NCBI GenBank assembly: GCA_963281155.1
Contig: CAUJLY010000006.1
Coordinates: 2,232,001 to 2,296,000 of the forward strand
Direction of reading: 5' to 3'
Length of the DNA: 64,000 nt
Source: Rhabditophanes sp. KR3021
Lineage: Eukaryota > Nematoda > Chromadorea > Rhabditida > Alloionematidae
A program made the translations under genes and the position numbers. This document shows, piece by piece, positions 1-14,100 of this stretch (positions are counted from its first letter, which is position 1; each line of letters begins with the position of its first letter). The notes under the pieces are model-generated. The model had not been told where the DNA came from. It searched no databases and saw nothing but the letters and a program-made list of their open reading frames with translations.

Positions 1-2034
1 TCTTTGGGTATATTTTCTTGTTGAGTTAACAAAGTTGCAGTAATTACCGTTGTTTTCAGTATTTGTTCTTTTTCAAATGCGTAGTCGTTAGTTACTTCTT
101 GCAACTGTTCATCAACTAAAGTTTCAATAGTGGTTGTTAATTCAGCCTCATGGCTTTTAGTAGGATAAATTGCTTCTGTTGCGTTTTCAGTTTCCGCCTC
201 CGTTTCTTGTGGGCCATCAGTTGGCAAAGTAAAAGGTTCCTCGGTCGTAGTAATTTCAAAAACTTCTTCACTACTAATACTATTACAATCTTTAAGATCT
301 CCTGAATTTTCATTCTTAATGACATTCGACGAAACTTGCTTTCCATTAATGGTCAATCCCATCAAACACCCATTAAAGCCTTCCGGAATATTGTCAAAAC
401 TTTCCAATCCAACACTATCTATCTCAGCAAACGTGTTTGTATTAATTCTTGAAAGACCAGGTGGAATTTGCCCAATAACAATGTACCCATTGTCATTCTT
501 CGACATCGTCGTATTCTTCTTCTTATCAAACGCCTTACCCGACAAAATCATTTGCCCATCAAACACAATCATTTGCTTCCCATTTTTTTGCGAAATTTGA
601 ATTTGATGAATGTCATCATTCACTAACCTAGTGTTACCTAACTTTTTCTTTTTATTATACTTCGTGCTTTGGAGGACAACTACTTTATTATTTTGAACAC
701 CAACGTTAACAAATTCGTTGTTCTTGTTTTTCTCGCTATTTGCAACATGCACAATCATTTGATTATTATCCAAACTGTTAAATTTGATGTCGAGGTCAAT
801 CGAATAGTCTTCATTTTGTTCATTGAAGGGAATCTTGATGTAAGACGATTTTCCGTTGAATTTAAATGACGTGATCGTGGCATTGGAAGTTGCTTCTTTC
901 TCACATAAGGCACCTTTTCTTCCTAAGGGACAAATGCATTTTTCATTTTCTCCAACGATGGTGCAACTTCCAACTTGGCAAACTAGCTCGTTATTGCAAA
1001 TATTATCCTTCAACTCACAATGCTTTCCATAAAAACTTTCCGCACAATGACAGGCATAACCAATACCAACATTTGCAGTCTGGCATTGCCCATTATTTCT
1101 ACAAGGATTCAAGGAACATGTCTTTGACTGCCCAATCTTTCCGCTGATCTTCTTCACATTTCTTCCTATATCCAAAGGTTTACTTCCAACGCTAACTTCA
1201 CTTATGCTTCCAGAGAAATAAGTCACCTCTTCATTGTCGGGACCTTTATTCTTCCCTCCGATGAGTAAATCACTTGACGGAATGTTTTCATAGATTTGAT
1301 GTCCATCATTTTCAAGTTCAGTTTCATTTTCTTTGTTTACTTGGAGTGTAGCGCGGTTTTCATTGTTTGTGATAGAAATGGTAGACCATTCATTTAATTC
1401 GATTTCACGGTCGGATGTAATGTCAACTTTCCCATTACCTATGTCATATACATAAACAACTTTCCCATTCTTTAACTTGATTTCATGAAAATTTTCAGGC
1501 TCTCTAGCTGGATTAGAATTTTTCTCAACAAACACAACAGTTCCTTCCTTAGCTTCTGGCCTAACAGTCAAATTCAAACTCAAATCTCTCCATTGGTCAG
1601 GAGTCATCGGGTTCAACGAAATATATGAACTACCATCAAAGTGGGGAACCAATTCTAAACTCATTCAATATAAAACAACATCCACTTCCCAAACTTACGT
1701 GTAACACTCAGCAAAACATGCTTGGGAAAAACATTATCCCCACCCTCATACGAGCACTCATACAAGCCCGAATCCTTTTTTCTTAAATTATTAATTTCTA
1801 AAATGCCATTATTGACTCGAAAACTAAAAGGCATCTCATCGTGTACTTTTCGCCAGGTAACTTTCTTTGTCTTCTTCCTATCACTCACCGCATACCCTTT
1901 ATCACCACAAAATAATTGAATAGTAGTTCCTGCTGGAGCAACAATGGATTGTGGTTTATTTTCCGCTAACATCCCTTTCCCTACTATCGTCACTTCTTTT
2001 TCGTGTGAGTCTAATTGTATACGTACTTCACTAG
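1..2034 (-). CDS. unc-52: Perlecan domain V region: last Ig, laminin G, two EGF, laminin G, linker
   Basis: Exon 2034-1699 encodes the last Ig (LFCGDKG to [10 protein letters not shown]). A 44-base intron follows; the acceptor GAGTTTAG is chosen because it keeps phase. The next exon, from 1654, has laminin G ([15 protein letters not shown]), EGF ([12 protein letters not shown]), a second EGF-like module ([13 protein letters not shown]), laminin G ([11 protein letters not shown] to [11 protein letters not shown]), then a Thr/Glu-rich linker that is still open at base 1. In other perlecans the C-terminal laminin G domains bind alpha-dystroglycan or integrins and release endorepellin-like fragments. 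The remaining laminin G should be upstream of base 1. Confidence 0.85.
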
Positions 2035-5000
2035 CTGAAAATAAAAGCATCACATTTTTAAAACTCAATAACACATTTTGATGTGTAATTATTTTTTATT
2101 ACGATTTCTTTAAATATATTTGTTAATTAGTATCTTTTTTGTTTGATCATATACCAGGAATGTATAGTAAATTGTTAAACTCATGCTGATATTGTGCTTG
2201 CTCCCGTCAAACCAAAGAGTGTACATACCCTTAAAACAGGACAATATTCAGGGTTTCAATTGTGGATGTTAATGTTTGTGTCAATGCTTATTACGTCAAT
2301 GGCCATTATTTCTTTTTTAATGCCAAACTCATTGTATGCGTGATTCTTTGGCATGCTATTATTGTTTTAAACAAATGATTATTATGATTGTTATATACCA
2401 AATAAGAAGAGTGTTGTTGAATTTGGATAAAAACGACAATGATAACGTAAGATATATTTATTAGCTAATTAAATTTTACCATGCTGTAAGCTATATAATG
2501 TGTGACAATAAGAATAAGATTCAGGTGGAAGTAAAGATAAAAAACTAAAAGATTCTGGTTATGTTGGTTGATATATACTTATATAATAATAAATCAAAAA
2601 TCATTTGTTAGGTTTTCAAAAAAAGTTTGTCACGGGTAGAAAAACTTTTGTGCATATATCTTTTTTAACTGGATTCAAACCATCCTCCGAATACGCCGTT
2701 ACCGCGATGTTTACTTTTCCTTTCGACTATCGCCATTTTGGTTAACATGCGCTTACTCTTTAGGGAAGACTCATTAGTTGGATCATGCGACAGGTGTGTT
2801 AACTTATCATGACGACTATGAGAGGATGAGTATTTTTTAGATGTTGGGTTTAAATGTTTGCGCTTGCGTTTTGCTGCATTGTTGCCAATGTTAAGGATTG
2901 TTTTCGTTCTCAGCATTCCATCCTTCGTTAAGGCTTGACACCAGTACGTTCCAGCATCATCTACTGTTAGTTCGTTGAAACTAAGACGTCCCTTGATTAC
3001 ATTTGCGTTTTCGGGAAGAGCGTCATGTTCTTCTCTTGTCCATTCAAAGGTGGCACTATCATCTCCTGTGGCAATACAATCAAACCAAATACGTTCATTT
3101 AATTGAGGATTGACAGTTGATGGTTCAATACGGACCTGAATAACGGTATCGGGAACAAGAATTTGAACCTTTGCGAATCCTTCAACTTCATTATTATTCT
3201 GCATAGTTACCTTACAGACATAAACTCCTGAATTTTCTTCATGGAAAGACTTAAACGTCAATTTAGTTTGATGAACGACGGCATTTTCTGGCAATAAACT
3301 TTCATCTTGCCTACTCCATTCAACCCTCGATCCTGGAACAACAAAGATTGGGCATTCTACCTCAGCATCTGATTCTTCCTCAAATGAATTAATTTGAGCT
3401 TGGTCCTCTGTAGTATGCCCGACACTAACAGCCGTATAAGCAGAACCTACCAATTCCCCTTCCTCATCTTGCAACTCACATCTGTAAACCCCGTGATCTT
3501 GGGAACTATCGGCAGCCTTAATAACCAATTGACTATTGGTTCCGATATTTTGGATCAAATTTCCTCTACGAAGTTGGGACCATTTATATTTCATCTTTTG
3601 TTCATTGTCTCCGTGCATAGCGCATTCTAGGTTGATGGAATTACCTTGTCTGACTACTTTCACATTTGGTGGGATGATTTCGACTTGGATGGCATTATGG
3701 TTTCTTTCAGAATCAAGTTTGACACTAACGGTATTACTGGCGATAACCTTTCCGTGTCTATGTCCATTACATCTATACTCGCCAGCTGAGTCACCACTAA
3801 ATTCGTTGAAATAAAGGACACCTTCATCAGCCTTATCATCCCAACTATGAGCTCCTCCACTTTCATTTTCTTTGGTCCATTCAATATGGTCAACTAAACC
3901 TGACCCAGTACTCGTGCAAACCACTCTAGCTGATTGTCCTGCTGGGAAATACTGCACACTTCCTCCCAAAATAGCGACTGTAGCCACGGAAGAAGGTTCT
4001 ACCACCTCGATATAGATGTCCTTCGTTGCTGAGGCAACACTATTGCTTCCTTTGCAAGTGTATCTGCCTGCATTTCCCAAGCCAATGTTTGGATGTCTGA
4101 TGAATTGTTCAGAGATGGTGACTGGAACGAAATCGTCTGGCAGATCTCCTCTCTCCGGGCCAGGGTCGTGGAGCCATTCCACTTCTGGGTCTGGTTCGCC
4201 GAAAGCTTCGCATCTGATTTCGAGAGGTTCGCCTACTGTCAGGATGATTCTAGGGCCAGGTGGGTTGGTTCTTACTGTTAAAGAAGATCCGATGTCGACT
4301 ATTCCATTGTCACTGGCTTTTCCAGCTGGGTTGGTGGCTTCGCACGTGTACTGTCCATTGATTTCAGTTCTACCGTTTTGGAAAGAAAGAATATGCCCAT
4401 CCTCTAAAACTTCGGCATCTGATGGTAATTCTTCTCCATTAGGACCACTCCAAACAATAGTCGGGGCAGGAACTCCAGTAGTAATACACTTAAACTTGTG
4501 CTTGTCACCTGGCTTCCCATTCCAAACTCTTGGTTCTACTTTAGCTGTTGGAGGAACAATCTCATCCGTAATAGCCAAAGTAACTGGGTCAGCGATTCCT
4601 TCTCCAAATTGATTGGTGGCAGAGCAAACGTAATCTCCGATATTTTGGGCGGTGGCAGTGTCGATATTTAATTTGTTACCATTGGCATGAACTCCCTCCG
4701 GTAAGTGTCCATTTTGGTGGTTGAATCCCCACGAATAAGTGGCCGCTGTTTCGGAGTGAGCTTCGCATTCGAATTCAGCCGGTTCACCTGTTTTGACTGT
4801 CAAGATTGGGGGAGTTGCGATGGGTGCTGGTGGTTTTCCCTTGTCGGCAATTTTCAATTTAGCAGGTGGTGATTGTTTTGGCTGTCTTGTGGTTGGATCT
4901 TGTGCGGTACAGATGTAGTCGTTTTGATGGTGTGACTCAGACTTCCTCGAGAACAACAAGCCTCTTCCGTCATCGTAGACTCCTTCTGGGAGTGGTGACC

Positions 5001-8000
5001 CATCGAGCTTGCTCCATTTCAATTGGATGTTGCTGTGTCCAGGAACCCAGCATCTGAATCTGAAAGGTTCACCCCCTGGGACAGTTTGCTCTTCTGGGTC
5101 AATCAAAGGATTTGGGAGGGGTGCAGCTTCTTGGGGGGCAGCTTGAGCAACCACACTTAGAGTAGCTGGGTCGGATTTGACGGGTTGTCTAGTGGTTGGG
5201 TCGACAGCTGTGCAGAGGTAATCTCCAGCATCAGTCACTTGAGCTTGTCTCCACAGAAGGTCTCCTCTGTTGTCAGTGGCGCTGTTTGGAATTGGAGCTC
5301 CAGATCTTTGGGACCATCTGACTTGGATGGCTGGATGTCCTGGGACCCAACAACGGAATTTGGCTGGAGTTCCTGCTTGGACGGTTTGCTCGATTGGGTC
5401 GATGACGACTCTGATAGGTTCAGAGGGTTTGGTGATGGCGAGGCGGGCTGGTGGAGCTTGTTCAGGGCTAGCATGAGGATCTCTTGGGTCAGAAGCAGTG
5501 CAAAGGTATGAAGTGTCATGAAGACCTGAAACAGTTCTAAGAATACTCAAATACCCAGTATTTTCTTCGGCTCCTTGTGGCAATGGAGATCCATCAGCTA
5601 ACGTCCATCTCAAAACAGCATCTGGTCTGTCCGCAACCCAGCACCTAAATCTAGCTTGTTCACCTTCATTAACTGTTTGCTGTGGTGGGTCAACTGTTGG
5701 CGTTAATCTAGTTGTTGGGACTGGTTTATTGATATTCAAACGAGCTGGGACGGATTCGGGCTAAGACAATTTATAAATCAACTAAAAAATAAGACTGACT
5801 TACATTTGGATTATGAGGATCATTTTCATCAATAACTTGGCAAAGGTAGGTCCGATCGTGAACTCCACTTTGGCTCCTATGAATATTCAAATAACCATTG
5901 CTTTCTTCAGCACCATGAGGTAATGGCCCTCTTTCGGAGGTAACCCACTTAAGAACAGCGCTAGGATTTCCGGGAACCCAGCATCTGAATCTAGCGGAAT
6001 GATTGTCGGAAACAGTCAACTCTGGTGGCTCAACGCGGGGAGATTGCTTTTGCTTAACGACATTCAATTTCCCTGGGTTAGATTGGCCCATTCCAAATTG
6101 ATTAGCACTAGTACAATAGTAGTTGCCTGCATGGTGAGATTGGGCATGTGGGATTCTGAGGACACTTCCGGTAGCGTAGACGCCATGTGGGAGAGGACCT
6201 CCGATGTCTTCTTTGTGCCACCTCACTTCACAATCAGCCATGCCTGGGACGATACATTGGAATACGGCGGAGGCACCATCGTTAACAGTTTGCTCTGGTG
6301 GGGTTACAACTGGCCTCGGTGGATCGCCACGTACGACGTGTAAATTGGCTTCATCAGTAGCGATTTTGTTTCCAGACTGACCAGTACATCTGTATTGGCC
6401 AGCATCTTCAGGAGAAACGTTGTTGATGATCAACTTAGTTCCGTGCTTTTGGGCTCCAACTGGCAAATGAGCAGATCCTACCTTTGTCCAGGTGATGGAA
6501 ACGTCATGTGGAGCTGGTTCAAGAGCTCTGCAATTCCATTTTACCCTTTGTCCTTGTGTGATTTGGAGAAATTTTGGTTCTTCAATTTGGACTCTAAGAC
6601 CTATAAAAGCACAAATAAATTCTACTCCCAAAGAGACAATACAATATTTCTTGATGACAGATGCAAACAAACAGTATCAGATTAATACACAAATTACGAT
6701 TTACAAGTGAATACAAAAAGTGTTAATTGCGAACTTTATTTGTAACATATATTCAGTGAAGCCCAAATAAAAAACAACAATATAATTTGTTGGTGTGTGT
6801 GAATGATTAACAAAAAGACCTTAACTTTTAGGTTAATAGCATAAAAATACAATTGGACAGTTTTGAACGTATTTTGTTGTAATATTGACTCTTGCCAATG
6901 GCAGGACACTGAGTTTTGAAGTAATAAAGCTACATAAAGATTAAAGATAATAGATGGACGAGTTGGGGAGAGTAGACGACTCTCGTGCAAATAACAAAAG
7001 AAATGGTGCAATGTGGTGATTAATTATAGGACCAAATTAGGTTCTTCTGGTATTTTTGTGAGCACGAGAATGAACGTGATAACGTGTACGACGTTGCCTT
7101 TGATCGTTTCTGATCGTGACACGAGAAACGTTCTCCTTAACAGAGGGAGCCACGTTTCTGGTTGGTGGCACAGCTGGTGTGGAAACGACGTTTCTAGTAG
7201 GTTGTACGGCTGGTGTACGGACTACTTCTGAACTTTTGGGACGTGTTTGTTGAACAGGACGACGGTGAGAAGTGGCATGTTTAGACGAAGAAGAAGGTGA
7301 TGCAAGCGAACCTTCAGCACTGGGAACAAATTCGATTCTGTTGTCTTGAACTCTTCCAATTGGTTGGCATTCGCGGCCTCCGTTCCTTCCTAAATCAAAA
7401 AGATTATAGTTGCCATTAAAAGATTACTAAATTCCACATTTATTATAGATTCAAAGCTTACCTTGTGTGGGATGATATCCAGGTGCACATCTAAAAAACA
7501 AATTAGCACCACCTCAAACTCCTACCAACTTACTCATTACAAAGTCTTCCATGGAACCCAGCAGGACAATTTCTACACTGAACTTGTCCATTAGGCCCAA
7601 CATAACAGTCAGCAGCTCCTGGACACGGACAAATACTACAATCGTAAGCAGTTCCTTGGGTAGCATTTCCGTAATAACCCTTCTTGCAAGATTCACACTG
7701 GTAACCTTCGGTACTGTGCTCGCAGAATAAACATCTTCCGAATGAATCACATCCTCTTGGGGAGTGGTTGTGGCATTGACATGGTGGCTTGGCGACTTCT
7801 GGTTGGCAATCTGTTGGAGTTCCACGGGTGGCATCTCCCACGAATCCTGATTTACATCTTTCGCAATTGTCTCCTTCGGTGTTGTGCTGACAGTTGAGGC
7901 AAGTTCCGTATTCTTTGTCACATTCAGTGGCGTGGCCATTGCAGTCGCATCTTTGGCAAAGTCCTAAATACAACCCACCGCCGGATCTTGAATATCCTGG

Positions 8001-11000
8001 GGAGCAGTCTTCGCAACTAGTACCAATGTACCCTGGTGGACAGATGCATTGTTCCACTTCAAGAGCTGTAGGTCCATGTCCATTAGACTCAGCATACTCC
8101 AAAGAAGCAGAAATCAAGGAAGAGTCGTGACAATTTTCTAAACTAGTAATCTTGATCAAAATCTCATCCAAATCAGCTAAGGCCATTAAGAAATGTTCTC
8201 TAGTAGCTGATTGCTCATCAACTCTAAGCCATCTGTCTTCGAAGAACTTGACTTCAACGACATTATCCCGATTAGGATGGAATTGTTGTCTGTTGAAATG
8301 TTGGAGAGCAATTCCATTGCCTCTGATAATCACGTCTGGATCCGTGTTTGGTGAACCATCGCAGTTAAATCTGAAGACGTACTTAAGTACGCCACCATAA
8401 GCAGTAACTTTGTTGCCGATGAATCGAGCAGGTAATTTCCAATACATGGTTTGCCCGCGAATTTCATGAAAAGCATCGAAAGTAATAGCTCCATTTTGGA
8501 TTGTAGCAGCAGAGGAAGGTGTCAGGGGATTGCTGGCATCTTTAGATGTGATTTGAAGATCATCTAAGTCTCCACGAGAATAGTCAAGTTGGGCAGTTGT
8601 TCTTTTGAAGTTAGAGCTGGAGCATTGGTTGGAAAACTCCTGAGCAGAAACATGAAATACATCCTTGAGGATTGGCTTGGTTGAGGTAGAAGCTGTTGGG
8701 TGTACATTGGTCGCATTTGGGTCCAGTTGTTTGTGATTTGCACTGGCATCTGCCTGGAGACTGGGATTGTTGTTGGACAGCACCTGACGAACATGATGGA
8801 GCACGAGGAGCGGCCGGCACGCAAGTTCCGAGGTACGGTCCTTGGCCGGATCTTTCGTATCCTGGGGCGCAATCTTCACAACTAGTTCCAATGTACCCTG
8901 GTGGACATCTACACTGTTCCACTTCAAGGGCTAATTCTCCTTGAGTGTCACGATCCACAGCAATATCCCAGGAAACATCTCCTAAACTAGTTGAGTATTG
9001 GCCGGTAACATGAGTGGCGCGAATGAGAACGGCATCTAAATCAGCAAGAACCATCAGTAAATCTTCTCTTGAGGCTCCTTGGCCAGTTTCGTGCTCAAAG
9101 TTAGCTTCATAAGTCTCAAATTCAATTCTATTGATGTCTTCAGACCTGAAGACATGTCCATTCTTCATTTTATGAACAAGAGTGAGTTTGTTTCCCTTCA
9201 GAATAACAACAGGCTCTTGACTTGGGTGTCCGTTTCCTTGGAATTTGACATTAGCGACGAATGAGCCTCCGTAAGTGGTGACTTTGTCACCGAGGAATCT
9301 TTGCGGAAGTTTCCAATACTTGGTTTCGTATTCACTTCCGGTTTCTGGAAGAGTCAAATAACCAATTGATTCATATCTAAAGTCACTGTCGGCGATTGTT
9401 CTTTGAGATGTATGATCAGTAACAATAACTCCTTCGTTGTCATTATCGAAGATCAGTTTTTCCTGAAAAAATGTTCACATAGATGAAGGTAATTTAAATA
9501 AATTAGGGACAACAAGATTGAACAAACCATAAAACAAAAAAAGGCAAGGACAATTTAAAAAAGACAAAACTTACACATTCAGAATCCTAAACAGACAAAT
9601 GACAAAGACACATCAAATTGGAGTAACCAAATAACAAATAATGACTTACCTTTGTTCTGAAAAGATGAGAAGAAGAACACTCATTGGTAATTCCGAAACA
9701 GAAACATTTAAGACAGCCGTGAGGAGATTTTGGCGTAAGATGGTATGATCCTGGTCTGCATTGGTTGCATGAAGGCCCGGTGACAAGAGGTTTGCATTGG
9801 CAAGCTCCGGTGTGTGGGTCAGCCATGGAGTGGGCAGAACCGACTGGGTCGCAATGATGTCTTGGAAGTGATGGTGGTGGTTGTGGGGCAGGGATGTTGA
9901 CGATTCGGACGATGCAATCTGGAGTAGCCAAAACACGTCCTTTCACATTAATAGCTTCACACGTGTAAGCTCCTTGATCTAAAGGTTGAGCGTCATGAAT
10001 GGTAAGAGTTCCGACACCTCCTTCTGAATGTTGCATGCATCTTGGGGGTTCACAAGTTGGTCCCCAATTCAAGCGCCAATTGATGTAAGGCTCAGGAACA
10101 GCTACGGCTCTACAACTCAGAGAGAAGGTAGATCCTTGGCCGACTTGTTTGTTGGTCTCTGGGGGTTCGACGACAGTAGGTTGGACACAACCGACTTCAT
10201 CTGATCCGTCTTGGCAATCATTAGTTCCATCACATTGGAAGCTTTGTGGTACGCATTGTCTGGAGTCAGCACATTTGAATTCAGTGGGATCGCATAAGTC
10301 TCCGGCTGCCTTTTTCTTGCAGTTAAGCTCGTCTGAACCATCACCACAATCCTAAATTTATGCATTTAATAAGAATTCAGAAACACGTTTGATAACTAGT
10401 TTAAAACCAATCAAATGAATAACTTACATCATCTCCATCACAAACCCAGAACTTTTGAATACATCTATTATTTGCACATTTAAATTCATTGGGTTCACAC
10501 AGTTTTCGGGCAGGACAGTTCATTTCATCAGCTCTATCAGGGCAATCAGACTCACCATCGCAGACGTACTCGTTCTTGACGCAAGAATTGTTTCCACATT
10601 TCTTTTCGTCAGAAGTACATGAAGATTGTCTTTGGACGGCTCCTGGGAACTCGGATTGAAGAGCTTGTGGGCCGTAGTGCTGAACTTGGAGGTTAGCATA
10701 CGCTTCAACTTTTCTTCCGTTGTGAGTAGCTACACAGACGTATCTGCCAGAATCACTGACTGAAAGTGGGTTGAATGTAAGTCTGCCACTGCTTTCCCAA
10801 GCTGAGGCTGGAAGTGGGCCTCCTACTCTAGTCCATTTAACTTCTGGATAATGAGAGTTGTCAAAAGTACGAGCTCTACATTCAAAAGATGCCTCCTTTC
10901 CATCGCGAACACTTAACTCAGGAGGATAGACACTGATATGAATTTCTGGAAATGAAAAGTTAGTTGGGTGGAACTTGATTGTGTAAGTAATTTATTTGTA

Positions 11001-11122
11001 ATTTACCAAGCATATAAAACTTATCCAATATTACCTTTTAAATCTGAATGGCCATGATTGGCAAATACTGTAAATGAGCAAAATGCTACCAGAAGAAACG
11101 AGAGAAGCCGCTGTTGCAGCAT
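1..11122 (-). CDS. unc-52: Perlecan, classical UNC-52-like form from the internal start
   Basis: Same locus starting from an internal first exon (11122-11035) that encodes 29 residues beginning [17 protein letters not shown], a typical signal peptide. It ends in phase 1 and joins the Ig exon at 10945, giving the layout of C. elegans UNC-52: signal peptide, Ig, three LDLa, Ig, laminin modules, Ig array, laminin G/EGF. The first Ig has SFECRAR and a YVCVATHNG strand. The LDLa repeats have the usual six cysteines with acidic SDE or DEL motifs. Because both the distal exon 14392 and this exon end in phase 1, either can splice to 10945. The promoter must lie in the 3.3 kb between 11123 and 14391. 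This form would lack the SEA domain and the distal LDLa cluster. Confidence 0.8.
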
Positions 11123-14100
11123 TATTCTCTTCTATAAGTTAAAATACACTCTAATAACATAATTCAAAAGACACGACCGAGGGCTCGCTAGTTTTTTAGA
11201 TATAAAAATGTATACACATAATATGATGGTTACGATTTAGATTAGTCAAAAAGGTAATAAAAGTTAACAACAATATAATAGTAAAGTTTTAATTTAATTT
11301 AGAGTAACAAAAAAGTAGAGTTGTTAGTAGGAATGAATAAAGATAATGCAAATGATGAGATGTGCCTAAATTTCAAAAGACAAACCACCATTGTGTCCTT
11401 TAAAAAAGTAAACTGGTGTGAAGACCTCAAAGTGTTAACAATTTATCAAATCTCTATCAACTTATTAAATCTTAGATGATGAGACCGTTATGGGAAAGTC
11501 AGCATGGACAAGGTTTTTCCGTCACTTTCTATTTATTTCCGCTCACCTATATTTATTGTCAGTTGGCAATTGAATGAACTAATAAAGTGATAAACTAATA
11601 AACTGATTAATTAACAAACTAATTTTGTTTGAATAAATTACTTGACGCCACTTTTTCACAAATTACTAAAGTATTTGTTTAAAGTATAAATTCTAGTATA
11701 TTAGTAAAAGAATTATTTTAGTTTGTAATTATTAATAGGTTAGATGTCATAAAATAAAAAATGGAATAATAAGGTCACAAAAATATAAATTAGAGAATCG
11801 GCTTACAAAGTATAGACAACTCCTCTTTCGTGAAGGCTCGTTGATGCCATGATCTTTAGATTTGGGTATGTGTGAAAGGCGACAACTTGCTCTAACCCTA
11901 TCACCTTTATTTAGGTAAAGATGTAATCATGATGATCTACCTCTAATATGTTTATGTATGTATAGTAACGTGTATATATATTATAAATTAAAGGAATGTT
12001 GTATAGTTTTGGTTATATATATTAAAAATATAAAAGGTTGGAGATGGCAATAAGACAGAAAGTTGTGTTTGATAGTAGTTTCGTGAAGATACGTTTTTAG
12101 TCTTAATAATGATATAATTAAAATGGTGATTTGTTTATGATTTGTTCGCGCATATGTAAACGAAAAGATGGATCATGATATTTTACGTAATATATTTTTG
12201 GTGGTTAAATTTCAGTTATTTGTTGATGTAAATATACGACATCTACCAGAAGACAAAACATCTTTTCGCGCTCACTCAAACAAATACAAAGTTTAGCGCA
12301 CTTAAAATTTAATAATTAATTAAATAAAAGGACGGCAGTTCATTAATTAACACAAAGACAAGATGTTTTGCATGACTCAATTCCACCTTTTAATTTACAA
12401 TAAATTATAATAACAAAGCCTATACTACTGTACCTAGGAGTATATGTTAAAACAATTATTGAAACAATTCCGACAACGTAAATTGTTTTATTAATCATGA
12501 AACCTGTTTAAATCAACCACACCATCTACCCCACTACTAAGTGCTACAAATGAAGAAACAACAACTAAAAATGATTATAAAATGGTGGGAGCTTCAGGTA
12601 ACTAAGGCAGAATAATGACGAATTAATGAGTATTATTCCAATTGTGCATTTCATTCACACCTTGGCGTAATCAAATTGTTTTGACTAACAACTTTCACAC
12701 CTCACAAATAAACTTTATTTATGGGTCAGTATTAATGTATGATGCCAACAAAAAGATTGATATCCAACTAATAAAGCTCAAACGTAAATTACTTCTCAAA
12801 CTAAAATACAAACGCAAAATAAATATTAAATGCAACTTTTCCCTAATTAGTGAAAAATCGTCACCACACCCTATATAACTCCAAAAAGTCGTCGAAGCAT
12901 ACAATAGTCACATCTTGATATGTCTAAAAAAGCACCCAATTACTGTAGGGGTTGTATGAAGTTAGTTAGAAATAAATATCTCTGCATACTTTAATAAAGT
13001 ATTTCCATAAAAAGAGTTTTAAATGATTGATCTTGGGGTAGTTTAGAATATTAAAATAAACAAAGTGCTAAAAAAGGAATAGTAAATGAGGTTCTTTTTG
13101 GAGATGAATTTGTGTTGAACAAACAAAATAAAAGTAATAAAGAAAGTAAGAACTTATATGGCCTAAAGGTGATTAAAAATTTAAATAGGATTGTAAATAT
13201 TGAAATGTATCATTAGAAGTGTTGTCTTGTCTGATATATTTATTATATTACAAATTTTGAATATAAAATGAGATAAATAATAGTGATATGATGATATACA
13301 ACCCTTTGCAATAGACCGCAAAGTTTTAACTATACCTTATGTTTTAGAAGGATAATTGTAAGGTATATATGTGATAAGAGATAGATTAGTCGTCAATAGT
13401 AATGTTAGGTTAACCACAATCTGAGAATTTCATTTTTTACGAGTTCTTAAATATTATCAGTTTGTGTTCAAAAAAACAGGTCCATTATAAAGATTATGCT
13501 GAAGACAGATGGTGGAGGCCAAAGAATATCTAGGGAGATATATAAATCGTCATAGTTAACTCAAAAAAGACACCGCTCCTCATCTCCTCCAACCAAATAA
13601 AAAGTGAAAAATGATAATCCTAATACTATTGAAACGTAGCTAATGGGCTAATAAATACAATCAACTTTATTTGTTGCCTAGAATAACTTTAAAGATCACC
13701 TCCAATTGATGCAATACAAATTGATATACATTTTGATGACAAAAAACAATAAATATGTTATATCATTTATTATTAATATATATTGCTACACACATTTTCT
13801 CCAATATTTCCTTCCATCCTTTGTCGTTTGGGATATTTTTTATTTAATATCCACATAATGACAATCTCCGAAAGATCAAATATAATTGAAGGTACCCCAG
13901 TAATGGAATGTTGGTAAAAAAGGAAAATTAGTTGATGGGAGAGAGATGTGTGTGTAAAAAGTTAAAGCAATTTTGTAACATTTTTGATTACCAATAAACA
14001 ATAATTTCTCATCTCCAATTAGCTTAATTTGTTTTGGCGGTGATTGAGTAGAGGAGAGATTGGGGTTGGTTGTGAGGAGGACGAATAAAAAATGATCTTC

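Noticed and set aside
8611..8700. An intron using the TTTCTGCTCAG acceptor to bypass the perlecan frameshift
   Set aside because: No donor with fitting phase exists upstream without losing conserved laminin-EGF cysteines; the nearest would give a 21-base intron.
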